From NCBI RefSeq assembly GCF_900182955.1, contig NZ_FXUL01000020.1:62001-126000 (forward strand): a stretch of 64,000 bases of DNA. The letters are read 5' to 3'. The translations under genes and the position numbers were made by a program. Shown here piece by piece: positions 43,046 through 52,011 of the stretch. Below the pieces are notes generated by a model. That model ran no database searches. It saw only the letters and a program-made list of their open reading frames with translations, and was not told the origin of the DNA. Source of the stretch: Noviherbaspirillum suwonense (GTDB taxonomy: Bacteria > Pseudomonadota > Gammaproteobacteria > Burkholderiales > Burkholderiaceae_D). Each line of letters starts with the position of its first letter. The stretch's first letter is position 1.

Positions 43046-43929
43046 TGAGCCGCACCTTTACCATGCTCGTGCTGGGACTGATAGCGCTGTCCCTGCTGTT
43101 TTCCACGCTGTTCGTCGTCGACCAGCGCCAGTACGCGATCGTGTTCGCGCTGGGTGAAGTCAAGAAGGTGATCAATGAGCCCGGCCTGCATTTCAAGCTG
43201 CCGCCGCCTTTCCAGAACGTGGTGTTCCTCGACAAGCGCATCCTGACGCTGGACACGCCGGAAGCCGACCGTTTCATCACGGCCGAGAAAAAGAACATCC
43301 TGGTCGATGCCTTCGTCAAATGGCGCATCACCGACCCGCGTCTCTATTTTGTCAGCTTCGGCGGCGACGAGCGGCGTGCGCAGGACCGGATGGCGCAGAT
43401 CATCAAGGCCGCGCTGAACGAGGAAATCACCAAGCGGACCGTGCGCGAAGTGATCTCGGGCGAGCGCGGCAAGGTGATGGACGCCATCCGCAACAAGGTG
43501 TCGGAAGAGGCGCGCCAGATCGGCGGCGAAATCATCGACGTGCGGCTGAAGCGGGTCGACTACGTCGAGCAGATCAATGCATCGGTCTACGAGCGGATGA
43601 AGTCGGAGCGGGCGCGGGTGGCCAACGAACTGCGCTCGACCGGCGCCGCCGAATCGGAAAAGATCCGCGCCGACGCCGACCGCCAGCGCACCGTCATCCT
43701 GGCGGAAGCCTACCGTGACGCCGAGAGCATCCGCGGTGACGGCGACGCGAAGGCGTCGCAGGTGTACGCAGAGGCGTTCGGGCAAAACCCCGAGTTCTTC
43801 AAGTTCTACCGCAGCCTCGAGGCCTATCGCAACAGCTTCCGCAACCGCAGCGATTTGCTGGTTCTGGACCCGAATTCCGAGTTCTTCCGCTATTTCCGCA
43901 GTGCCGACGGTGCTACCGCCAAAAAGTAA
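43045..43929 (+). CDS. hflC: FtsH protease modulator HflC
   Basis: 294 aa partner of HflK. An N-terminal transmembrane helix (MLVLGLIALSLLFSTLFVV) is followed by the SPFH domain (DQRQYAIVFALGEVK, EPGLHFKLPPPFQNV, VDAFVKWRITDPRLYF) and a helical tail. The TGATG overlap with hflK implies coupled, near-equal synthesis. No DUF2065 gene follows, although one is found here in many relatives. Confidence 0.95.
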   Translation: MSRTFTMLVLGLIALSLLFSTLFVVDQRQYAIVFALGEVKKVINEPGLHFKLPPPFQNVVFLDKRILTLDTPEADRFITAEKKNILVDAFVKWRITDPRLYFVSFGGDERRAQDRMAQIIKAALNEEITKRTVREVISGERGKVMDAIRNKVSEEARQIGGEIIDVRLKRVDYVEQINASVYERMKSERARVANELRSTGAAESEKIRADADRQRTVILAEAYRDAESIRGDGDAKASQVYAEAFGQNPEFFKFYRSLEAYRNSFRNRSDLLVLDPNSEFFRYFRSADGATAKK

Positions 43930-44129
43930 CACTGGCATGAATTGTTAAGCTCGGTGACAATACTGCCTTTGGCTTGGCCGGCCCTGCGCCGGCGCCAGCC
44001 CGCAAGGGCCGGCAGGCACTGACATCGCAACCCCGACAGCTACAACGCCGACGCCGAGTGATCGGATCGTCGGCCTTGTCATGTGGGTCAATATCGTTTT
44101 CATCTTTTCTGAGCATTACGCCATCTTTC
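43930..44129. other. 200-bp non-coding gap between hflC and hisZ
   Basis: I see no gene. A GC-rich hairpin (CCGGCCCT at 43978–43985 with AGGGCCGG at 44005–44012) lies about 50 bases after hflC without a T-run and may contribute to termination. The hisZ promoter should lie here, but no convincing -35/-10 pair stands out. Confidence 0.4.
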
Positions 44130-46597
<2,468 letters not shown>

Positions 46598-46620
46598 GTC
46601 AGCAAGGAAGGAATAGCACT

Positions 46621-47157
46621 ATGCCGGTATCAACGGACAAGGACCTCTGGGTCTCCTGGGATGAATATCACCATGCGATCGAATCGCTGGCGCTGATGGT
46701 GCACGAGTCGGGCTGGCGCTTCGACCACGTGCTGTGCCTGGCGCGCGGCGGGATGCGTCCCGGCGACATTTTCTCGCGCATCTTCGACGTGCCCCTGGCC
46801 ATCCTGTCGACCAGTTCGTACCGGGAGGAAGAGGGCACCGTGCGTGGCAGCCTCGACATCGCCAAGTACATCACGATGACCCGCGGCTCGCTGTCGGGCC
46901 GCGTGCTGCTGGTCGACGACCTGGTCGATTCCGGCGTGACGCTGGAGCAGGTGCAGTCGCACCTGCGCACCAATTTCCCGGCGGTGACCGAGGTCCGGTC
47001 GGCCGTGATCTGGTGCAAGGCATGTTCTTCGGTGCGGCCGGATTTCTACCTGCAGTACCTGGAGTCGAATCCGTGGATTCACCAGCCGTTCGAGGAATAC
47101 GACGGCCTGCGTCCGCACCAGTTGGCGGCGTGGATGAAGAAGGGTGAAAGCAAGTAG
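46621..47157 (+). CDS. Purine-type phosphoribosyltransferase family protein
   Basis: 178 aa type I phosphoribosyltransferase. The PRPP-binding loop is VLLVDDLVDSGVTLEQV (about residues 97–113), and VLCLARGGMRPGDIFSR forms the pyrophosphate-side loop. It resembles xanthine/hypoxanthine salvage enzymes (COG2236 type); the base specificity cannot be fixed from sequence by eye. AAGGAAGGA precedes the start. Its position directly after purA supports a purine role. Two terminators follow. Confidence 0.88.
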   Translation: MPVSTDKDLWVSWDEYHHAIESLALMVHESGWRFDHVLCLARGGMRPGDIFSRIFDVPLAILSTSSYREEEGTVRGSLDIAKYITMTRGSLSGRVLLVDDLVDSGVTLEQVQSHLRTNFPAVTEVRSAVIWCKACSSVRPDFYLQYLESNPWIHQPFEEYDGLRPHQLAAWMKKGESK

Positions 47158-47178
47158 GGTTGCTTGGCTCGAAGGAGG

Positions 47179-47204
47179 ATGCCGGCGTTGCCGGCATTTT
47201 TTTT
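47179..47204 (+). terminator. Intrinsic terminator after the phosphoribosyltransferase gene
   Basis: ATGCCGGC (47179–47186), loop GTT, GCCGGCAT (47190–47197) and eight T (47197–47204). It closes the purA-end transcription unit. Confidence 0.92.
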
Positions 47205-47257
47205 GGCTGATCTGAAATGAATGACCCGCGGAGCCGGATCATTCAGGGTTTGGTCAG

Positions 47258-47293
47258 AGGTTTGATTGATTCATCAATCAAACCTTTGTTTTT
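47258..47293 (+). terminator. Second intrinsic terminator, abutting the repeat array
   Basis: AGGTTTGATTGA (47258–47269) pairs perfectly with TCAATCAAACCT (47274–47285), followed by TTGTTTTT. Its T-run merges into the decayed first repeat unit. A further imperfect stem (TGAATGA…TCATTCA, about 47218–47246) lies between the two terminators. Confidence 0.85.
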
Positions 47294-47441
47294 GACGGAG
47301 GGGGCTCGGTCACGTTCCGCGACCCCGCCTGTCCCTGCAGGGCCAGGCTTTCGAGTCCCTCCCGCAAAGCGCGCAGGCGCTTTGCTCGTGGGCGCCAAAA
47401 CGCAAAAGGCCGGTTGCGAAAGCAACCGGCCTTTCTTGTTT
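47287..47441 (-). repeat. Repeat unit 1 (class A, decayed)
   Basis: The tRNA-distal unit. Its tRNA-end copy is eroded to ACGGAGGG (47295–47302), its 22-bp palindrome has one change (GCCTGTCCC), and its hairpin loop is GAAA on the plus strand, the reverse of units 2–3. Confidence 0.85.
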
Positions 47442-47751
47442 TGGTGCCCACGGAGGGAGCTCGGTCACGTTCCGCGACCCCGCCTGGCCCTGCAGGGCCA
47501 GGCTTTCAATTCCCTCCCGCAAAGCGCGCAGGCGCTTTGCTCGTGGGCGCCAAAACGCAAAAGGCCGGTTGCTTTCGCAACCGGCCTTTCTTGTTTTGGT
47601 GCCCACGGAGGGAGCTCGGTCACGTTCCGCGACCCCGCCTGGCCCTGCAGGGCCAGGCTTTCAATTCCCTCCCGCAAAGCGCGCAGGCGCTTTGCTCGTG
47701 GGCGCCAAAACGCAAAAGGCCGGTTGCTTTCGCAACCGGCCTTTCTTGTTT
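47442..47751 (-). repeat. Repeat units 2–3 (class B, identical to each other)
   Basis: Two 155-bp units that appear identical. They are distinguished by TTCAATTCCC in place of TTCGAGTCCC, by CCAAAACGC before the hairpin and by hairpin loop TTTC (GAAA in the tRNA sense). Confidence 0.88.
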
Positions 47752-48213
47752 TGGTGCCCACGGAGGGAGCTCGGTCACGTTCCGCGACCCCGCCTGGCCC
47801 TGCAGGGCCAGGCTTTCGAGTCCCTCCCGCAAAGCGCGCAGGCGCTTTGCTCGTGGGCGCCAAATGCAAAAGGCCGGTTGCTTGCGCAACCGGCCTTTCT
47901 TGTTTTGGTGCCCACGGAGGGAGCTCGGTCACGTTCCGCGACCCCGCCTGGCCCTGCAGGGCCAGGCTTTCGAGTCCCTCCCGCAAAGCGCGCAGGCGCT
48001 TTGCTCGTGGGCGCCAAATGCAAAAGGCCGGTTGCTTGCGCAACCGGCCTTTCTTGTTTTGGTGCCCACGGAGGGAGCTCGGTCACGTTCCGCGACCCCG
48101 CCTGGCCCTGCAGGGCCAGGCTTTCGAGTCCCTCCCGCAAAGCGCGCAGGCGCTTTGCTCGTGGGCGCCAAATGCAAAAGGCCGGTTGCTTGCGCAACCG
48201 GCCTTTCTTGTTT
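47752..48213 (-). repeat. Repeat units 4–6 (class C, identical to each other)
   Basis: Three 154-bp units that appear identical and lie next to the tRNA. They have TTCGAGTCCC, CCAAATGC before the hairpin and hairpin loop TTGC (GCAA in the tRNA sense). Confidence 0.9.
48173..48206 (-). terminator. Bidirectional terminator-type hairpin directly after tRNA-Leu
   Basis: AAAGGCCGGTTGC (48177–48189) and GCAACCGGCCTTT (48194–48206) form a 13-bp perfect stem. In the tRNA direction the loop is GCAA and the tail is TTTTGCATTT; in the plus direction the tail is TTTCTTGTTTT. It begins 8 bases past the encoded CCA and recurs in all six repeat units. Confidence 0.75.
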
Positions 48214-48298
48214 TGGTGCCCACGGAGGGACTCGAACCCCCACACCTTGCGGCACATGGACCTGAACCATGCGCGTCTACCAATTCCGCCACGTGGGC
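48214..48298 (-). tRNA. tRNA-Leu (anticodon CAG)
   Basis: 85 nt with encoded CCA. Acceptor stem GCCCACG/CGTGGGC; D-arm with GGCGGAATTGGTAGACGC, typical of leucine tRNAs; anticodon stem CATGG/CCATG with loop TTCAGGT giving anticodon CAG; a long variable arm (class II, TGCCGCAAGGTGTGG region); T-loop TTCGAGT. It reads CUG, the main leucine codon in this genome. The 5' end is 48298; a strong sigma-70 promoter lies upstream and the repeat array lies directly downstream. Confidence 0.97.
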
Positions 48299-48342
48299 TT
48301 CGCTGATCGCCTTTACTGCTGCGGCGTTCGCGGAGAGCCAGA

Positions 48343-48371
48343 ACTATATAGAACATCGGCAGTGTGGTCAA
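48343..48371 (-). promoter_or_regulatory. Sigma-70 promoter of tRNA-Leu
   Basis: On the minus strand TTGACC (48366–48371), a 17-base spacer, and TATAGT (48343–48348). Transcription would start near 48336, giving a leader of roughly 38 nt for RNase P to remove. Confidence 0.75.
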
Positions 48372-48541
48372 TGCCTGGCCGACATGAATTGTCATCGCGT
48401 GCTGATGCATGGCAGGAAGCCGATCCTGGATCGAAAACCCATATTTACATTGGGCGCATGGAAACATACACTCGAAGTTACAAGAGGGACAAGCGCGGCA
48501 AGACGCCGGCCGCGTCTTCAGCCATGTAACCGGGAGCAACG

Positions 48542-48964
48542 ATGGTCAAGGTACTTGTCGCAATCCGTCCTGAGGATGCGGGCGTGATGCGCCGCGTGTT
48601 CGGCGACGAGTTTGATGTGATCAGTTGCGCGACGCTGGCGGAGGCGCAGGCGGTGCTGGACGGGCTGGGCGGCGAACCTCTTGCGATGATTGCCTGCGGC
48701 GTGCATTTCGATGACGGCCGCATGTTCGACCTGCTGAAGCTGGTCAAGGCCGATCCGCAATTCTCCGATATCCCGTTCTGGGGCATCCTGCGCGATGAAG
48801 GCATGCTGTCCAGCGCGATCACGCGCGGCATACGGACGGCAATGAAGAGCATGGGCGCGAGCGGCCTGTTCAACCTGTCGCAGCTCGATCCGGGAAGCGA
48901 CGAGGAGCAGGCCTACCTGAACCTGCGCAGCGCGATCCGGCAGTCGCTGGCGAACGGCGGCTGA
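48542..48964 (+). CDS. Receiver-like (pseudo-response-regulator) protein
   Basis: 140 aa. The N terminus MVKVLVAIRPEDAGVMRRVF and the alternation of strands and helices suggest a CheY-like fold. The strand-3 position that should carry the phosphorylated Asp reads MIACGVHFDDGRMFDLLKLV, with Cys/Gly instead, and the usual acidic pair after strand 1 (IRPED) is weak. It has no output domain. A role in signalling without phosphorylation is possible but unproved. A GGGAG site precedes the start. A 243-bp gap separates it from tRNA-Leu. Confidence 0.7.
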   Translation: MVKVLVAIRPEDAGVMRRVFGDEFDVISCATLAEAQAVLDGLGGEPLAMIACGVHFDDGRMFDLLKLVKADPQFSDIPFWGILRDEGMLSSAITRGIRTAMKSMGASGLFNLSQLDPGSDEEQAYLNLRSAIRQSLANGG

Positions 48965-48989
48965 CGCCCCCGCCGGCGATGCGGGTCCG

Positions 48990-50042
48990 CTAGCCGTGCG
49001 ACACGCCCTTGTGGGTGCCGTACATGTCATGCGCGGTGGTGTTAGCCGAGCCCGTCAATAACGGCTGTCCGGGGGCGGACGCGGCGGCGGCCTGCCGTAT
49101 CGCCAGCACCACGTCGTCCGGCGCCTCGTGATGCAGCATGTGTCCCTTGCCCTCGACGACATGCAGCCTGCTCATCCGAAGCGCCTTGTGCAGCCGCATG
49201 GTCTGCGCCTTGGTGCTGACCAGCCTGTCGCTGGCGCCCGCCAGCAGCGTCACGGGTACCTTGAGCCGCTCGAACTGCGGCGCCAGTTCGCTGGCCGCCG
49301 ACTGCATCATCGCCGTCTCGCTGGCGCTGGCGTAGAGTGTGCCGGGGCGCAGCGACATCCATACCGGATAGCCGGACGCGAACGGCTCGGGCGTTGCCGG
49401 CGGGCCGAACACGCGGCGCTTGATCAGTGGCCACATCATGCGTCCGAGCACCGGGGAGACCGTATGGCGAAGGAAGGTGCCGACATAAGGGATGGCCGGC
49501 ATCGACAGCAGCGGTACGTCCAGCCGCAGCGACGGATAGTAATAGCCGGACATCAGCACCAGGCCGCGTATCGCGTTCGGGTGCATCACGCCCATCCACA
49601 AGGCGATCAGCGTGCCCCAGGAGTGGCCGACGATGACCGGGTCTTCGACATGCAGCCGCAGCAGCGCGCGGCGCAGCAGCGCGGCCTGCGAGCGCGGGTC
49701 GAAGTTGCGGAAATCGGGGCGGTCGCTGTGGCCATAGCCGGGGCGGTCGAACACGATCACGCGGTTGGTTTCAGCCAGCTTGTCGACGATCCCGCTCAAC
49801 TCGAAATCCTGGATCATGCTGCCGTTGCCGTGCACCAGCACGACCGCCGGCCCCTGGCCGCGGTCGATATAGTGCAGGCGCACCCGGTCGATGTCGATGA
49901 ATTCGCCTTCCGGCGGATTGTCGCGCTCGGCCTGGCGCGTGCGGACTTTCGCGTACAGCGCGGACGCCGCCAGGGTTGCAGCCGTGGCCAGCGCAACGCC
50001 GCCGGCACGGATCAGGATGTCTTTGTTTTTTAAATTGGGCAT
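48990..50042 (-). CDS. Membrane-anchored alpha/beta hydrolase
   Basis: 350 aa. An N-terminal hydrophobic helix (about residues 10–31) is followed by the alpha/beta hydrolase fold: oxyanion-region VLVHGNGSMIQDF, FDRPGYGHSDRP, nucleophile elbow VGHSWGTLIAL (Ser near residue 142), Asp in AGASDRLV and His in GKGHMLHHE. The substrate is unknown; close families include haloalkane dehalogenase-like and lipase-like esterases. The ribosome site is weak. It lies upstream-facing to treZ with no clear functional link. Confidence 0.85.
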   Translation of the reverse strand: MPNLKNKDILIRAGGVALATAATLAASALYAKVRTRQAERDNPPEGEFIDIDRVRLHYIDRGQGPAVVLVHGNGSMIQDFELSGIVDKLAETNRVIVFDRPGYGHSDRPDFRNFDPRSQAALLRRALLRLHVEDPVIVGHSWGTLIALWMGVMHPNAIRGLVLMSGYYYPSLRLDVPLLSMPAIPYVGTFLRHTVSPVLGRMMWPLIKRRVFGPPATPEPFASGYPVWMSLRPGTLYASASETAMMQSAASELAPQFERLKVPVTLLAGASDRLVSTKAQTMRLHKALRMSRLHVVEGKGHMLHHEAPDDVVLAIRQAAAASAPGQPLLTGSANTTAHDMYGTHKGVSHG

Positions 50043-50134
50043 CTGGCAGTGAGTTAAAAAGTCGAAGAATGTCCGTGTGACAGTTGCGGTTAAGACAAGT
50101 TCCGGCCGCTTCCGGCCATTGCCCGGAGCGCGTC

Positions 50135-51970
50135 CTACGCCTGCGGCGCCTCGGGCGGCATCATCAGCGCGATCAGGCCGTCTCCCGGCAACACGCCTTC
50201 ACGCAGCCCGAACAATGCGCCGGGGGTTTCAAACAACAGGTGTTCCTCGCCTGGACCGGTATCTGGACGATAAGGCACCGGGCTGTCGAGCAGGTTGACT
50301 GCGATCATCAAAAGGCTGCCATCGCCCAGGCGCCAGCGCGCTTCGACCGCATGGCTGCCCAGCACGCGCGCACGGTCGGCCGTGCAGCCGGCCAGCCGCG
50401 GGATCACGTGCGCGTGGCGCGCCGCCAGCAGCGAGCGGGTCCAGGCCAGCCAGCGGCGGCGGTTGGCGCTGAGGTCGCCGTCGCTCACCGTGGTCGGGAT
50501 CGAGGCCTCGAAGGTCCCGGCGTCGTTGGGGTCGGGTATGGCGGCGCGGCGCTCGGGGTCCTCGAACTCGGCAAAGGCGGCGAACTCGCTGCGCCGGCCC
50601 TCGCGCACCGCCTGCGCCAGCGCCTCGTCCTTGTAATCGGTGAAATAGCGGAACGGCTCGGTCGCGCCGACCGGCTCGCCCATGAACAGCAGCGGGATCT
50701 GCGGCGACAGCAGCAGCAGCGCCATCGCGGCGCGCAGTGCGGCCGGGCGCGCCAGCGTCGTCAGGCGTTCGCCGAAAGCGCGGTTGCCGATCTGGTCATG
50801 GTTCTGCAGGAACAGCACGAAGGACGACGGCGGCAGGTGCCCGCTGGGCGTGCCGCGCGGGGTTCCCATCCGGTGCGGCGACGGCTCGCCCTGGTAGATG
50901 AAGCCCTGTTCGAGGCAGCGGCACAGCTTGGCGGCGGTGTCCTCCGCATAATCGGTGTAGTAGCCGGAAGTCTCGCCGGTCAGCAGCACGTGCAGCGCAT
51001 GGTGGCCATCGTCGTTCCACTGGGCGTTGAAGGAGGAGGGCATCAGGTGCGCCGCATTGTCCTCGTGCTCCATCACCAGGTGCACATGGCGGCCCGGCCT
51101 GATCCGGGCGCGGATGTCGGCCGCCAGCTCGGGCAGCCATTCCTGCTCCTTGATCGCATGCAGCGCATCCATCCGCAGTCCGTCGATATGGAATTCATTG
51201 ATCCAGTAGAGCGCGTTCTGGACGAAGAACTCCTTGACCTCCGGCCGCCGGAAGTCGATCGCCGCGCCCCACGGCGTGCTCAGGTCGTCGCGGAAGAAGG
51301 TGCGCGCATAGGTGTTCAGGTAATTGCCGTCCGGGCCGAAATGGTTGTAGACCACGTCGAGGAACACCTGCATGTCCAGCGCATGCGCGGTGTCGATCAG
51401 CGCCTTGAGCTGGTCGGGCGTGCCATAGGACGCTTCGGGCGCGAATTGCAGCACGCCGTCGTAGCCCCAGTTGCGGTTGCCCGGAAATGCCGCGATCGGC
51501 ATCAGTTCGATGGCGGTGATGCCGAGCCGGGCCAGCGAGGGCAGCATGTCGAGCACGCCGGCAAAGCCGCCGCAGGCGCCGACATGCATTTCGTAGAACA
51601 CCGTTTCTTCCCAGCGCCTGCCGCTCCAGTGCGCGTCGCGCCACTGGTAGCTGTTCGGGTCCATCACGAGGCTGGGGCCGTGGGCGTCGCTTTGCTGCGC
51701 GCGCGATGCCGGGTCCGGGACCTCGAGGTCGCCATCCAGCCGGAACAGGTAGGGGGTGCCGGCGCCGCACTTCACATACGCTTCGAACCAGCCGTTTGCG
51801 AGCTGGCGCATCGGCTCGACGGCCGCGCCGCCGTTGATGACGACATCGACCCGCTGCGCATTCGGCGCCCACAGGCGGAAACAGGTCAGCCCGGGCGCGA
51901 CCAGAGACGTCCCGTAGGTGGTGGCCGGTATGTCGGCGATGGTGAGGCCGGGGAGGTCTATTGAGTGCAT
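50135..51970 (-). CDS. treZ: Malto-oligosyltrehalose trehalohydrolase
   Basis: 611 aa GH13 enzyme that releases trehalose from malto-oligosyltrehalose. An N-terminal CBM48-like domain (FRLWAPNAQRVDVVI… LFRLDGDLEVPDPASRAQ) leads to the barrel: DVVYNHFGPDGNYL, nucleophile in DGLRMDALHAI, acid/base in HLVMEHEDNAAHL, and FLQNHDQIGNRAFGERL. The start MHSIDLPGL at 51970 has a good AAGGAA site. The usual partner treY, and glgX or treS, are absent on both sides, so the pathway partner must be elsewhere or the gene is an orphan. Confidence 0.92.
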   Translation of the reverse strand: MHSIDLPGLTIADIPATTYGTSLVAPGLTCFRLWAPNAQRVDVVINGGAAVEPMRQLANGWFEAYVKCGAGTPYLFRLDGDLEVPDPASRAQQSDAHGPSLVMDPNSYQWRDAHWSGRRWEETVFYEMHVGACGGFAGVLDMLPSLARLGITAIELMPIAAFPGNRNWGYDGVLQFAPEASYGTPDQLKALIDTAHALDMQVFLDVVYNHFGPDGNYLNTYARTFFRDDLSTPWGAAIDFRRPEVKEFFVQNALYWINEFHIDGLRMDALHAIKEQEWLPELAADIRARIRPGRHVHLVMEHEDNAAHLMPSSFNAQWNDDGHHALHVLLTGETSGYYTDYAEDTAAKLCRCLEQGFIYQGEPSPHRMGTPRGTPSGHLPPSSFVLFLQNHDQIGNRAFGERLTTLARPAALRAAMALLLLSPQIPLLFMGEPVGATEPFRYFTDYKDEALAQAVREGRRSEFAAFAEFEDPERRAAIPDPNDAGTFEASIPTTVSDGDLSANRRRWLAWTRSLLAARHAHVIPRLAGCTADRARVLGSHAVEARWRLGDGSLLMIAVNLLDSPVPYRPDTGPGEEHLLFETPGALFGLREGVLPGDGLIALMMPPEAPQA

Positions 51971-52011
51971 GTCATTCCTTCGGTGTCTGCATGTTGGTTG
52001 TCGGGTCGCGT

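Larger units (their letters stand above)
47287..48213 (-). repeat. Tandem array of six 154–155-bp tRNA-Leu 3'-end repeats
   Basis: Six direct units of 155, 155, 155, 154, 154 and 154 bp run without gaps up to the CCA end of tRNA-Leu. In the tRNA sense each unit ends with TCCCTCCGTGGGCACCA, the exact last 17 nt of the tRNA (one T-loop base, T-stem 3' strand, acceptor strand, discriminator and CCA); copies lie at 47442, 47597, 47752, 47906 and 48060 (left ends). Unit 1 keeps only ACGGAGGG of it. Other parts per unit: a 13-bp stem hairpin, a perfect 22-bp palindrome centred on CTGCAG, and an inverted tRNA end split by a 24-bp palindrome. No protein gene is credible here. The direct parallel known to me is the tRNA-Tyr 3'-end repeats distal to E. 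coli tyrT. Confidence 0.93.

Noticed and set aside
43930-44129. A small DUF2065 gene expected after hflC
   Set aside because: No frame of about 60 codons with a start and a hydrophobic pattern is present; the first ATG is followed at once by a stop.
47442-48076. Extra tRNA-Leu genes or pseudogenes in the array
   Set aside because: Only the 3' 17 nt of the tRNA is present in direct orientation; no D-arm, anticodon arm or variable arm exists in any unit.
47287-48213. CRISPR array
   Set aside because: Units are 154–155 bp and contiguous, with no unique spacers and no cas genes in the window.
47287-48298. Prophage or genomic island attachment sites at tRNA-Leu
   Set aside because: Repeated tRNA 3' ends can be att sites, but there is no integrase or phage gene here and the 154-bp spacing holds no cargo.
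47217-48587. Long plus-strand reading frame across the tRNA repeat array (456 codons) and similar frames on both strands
   Set aside because: The frame is made of tandem copies of the 154–155-bp unit, shifts frame from unit to unit, has Arg/Pro/Ala-rich composition, crosses the tRNA gene and has no ribosome site.
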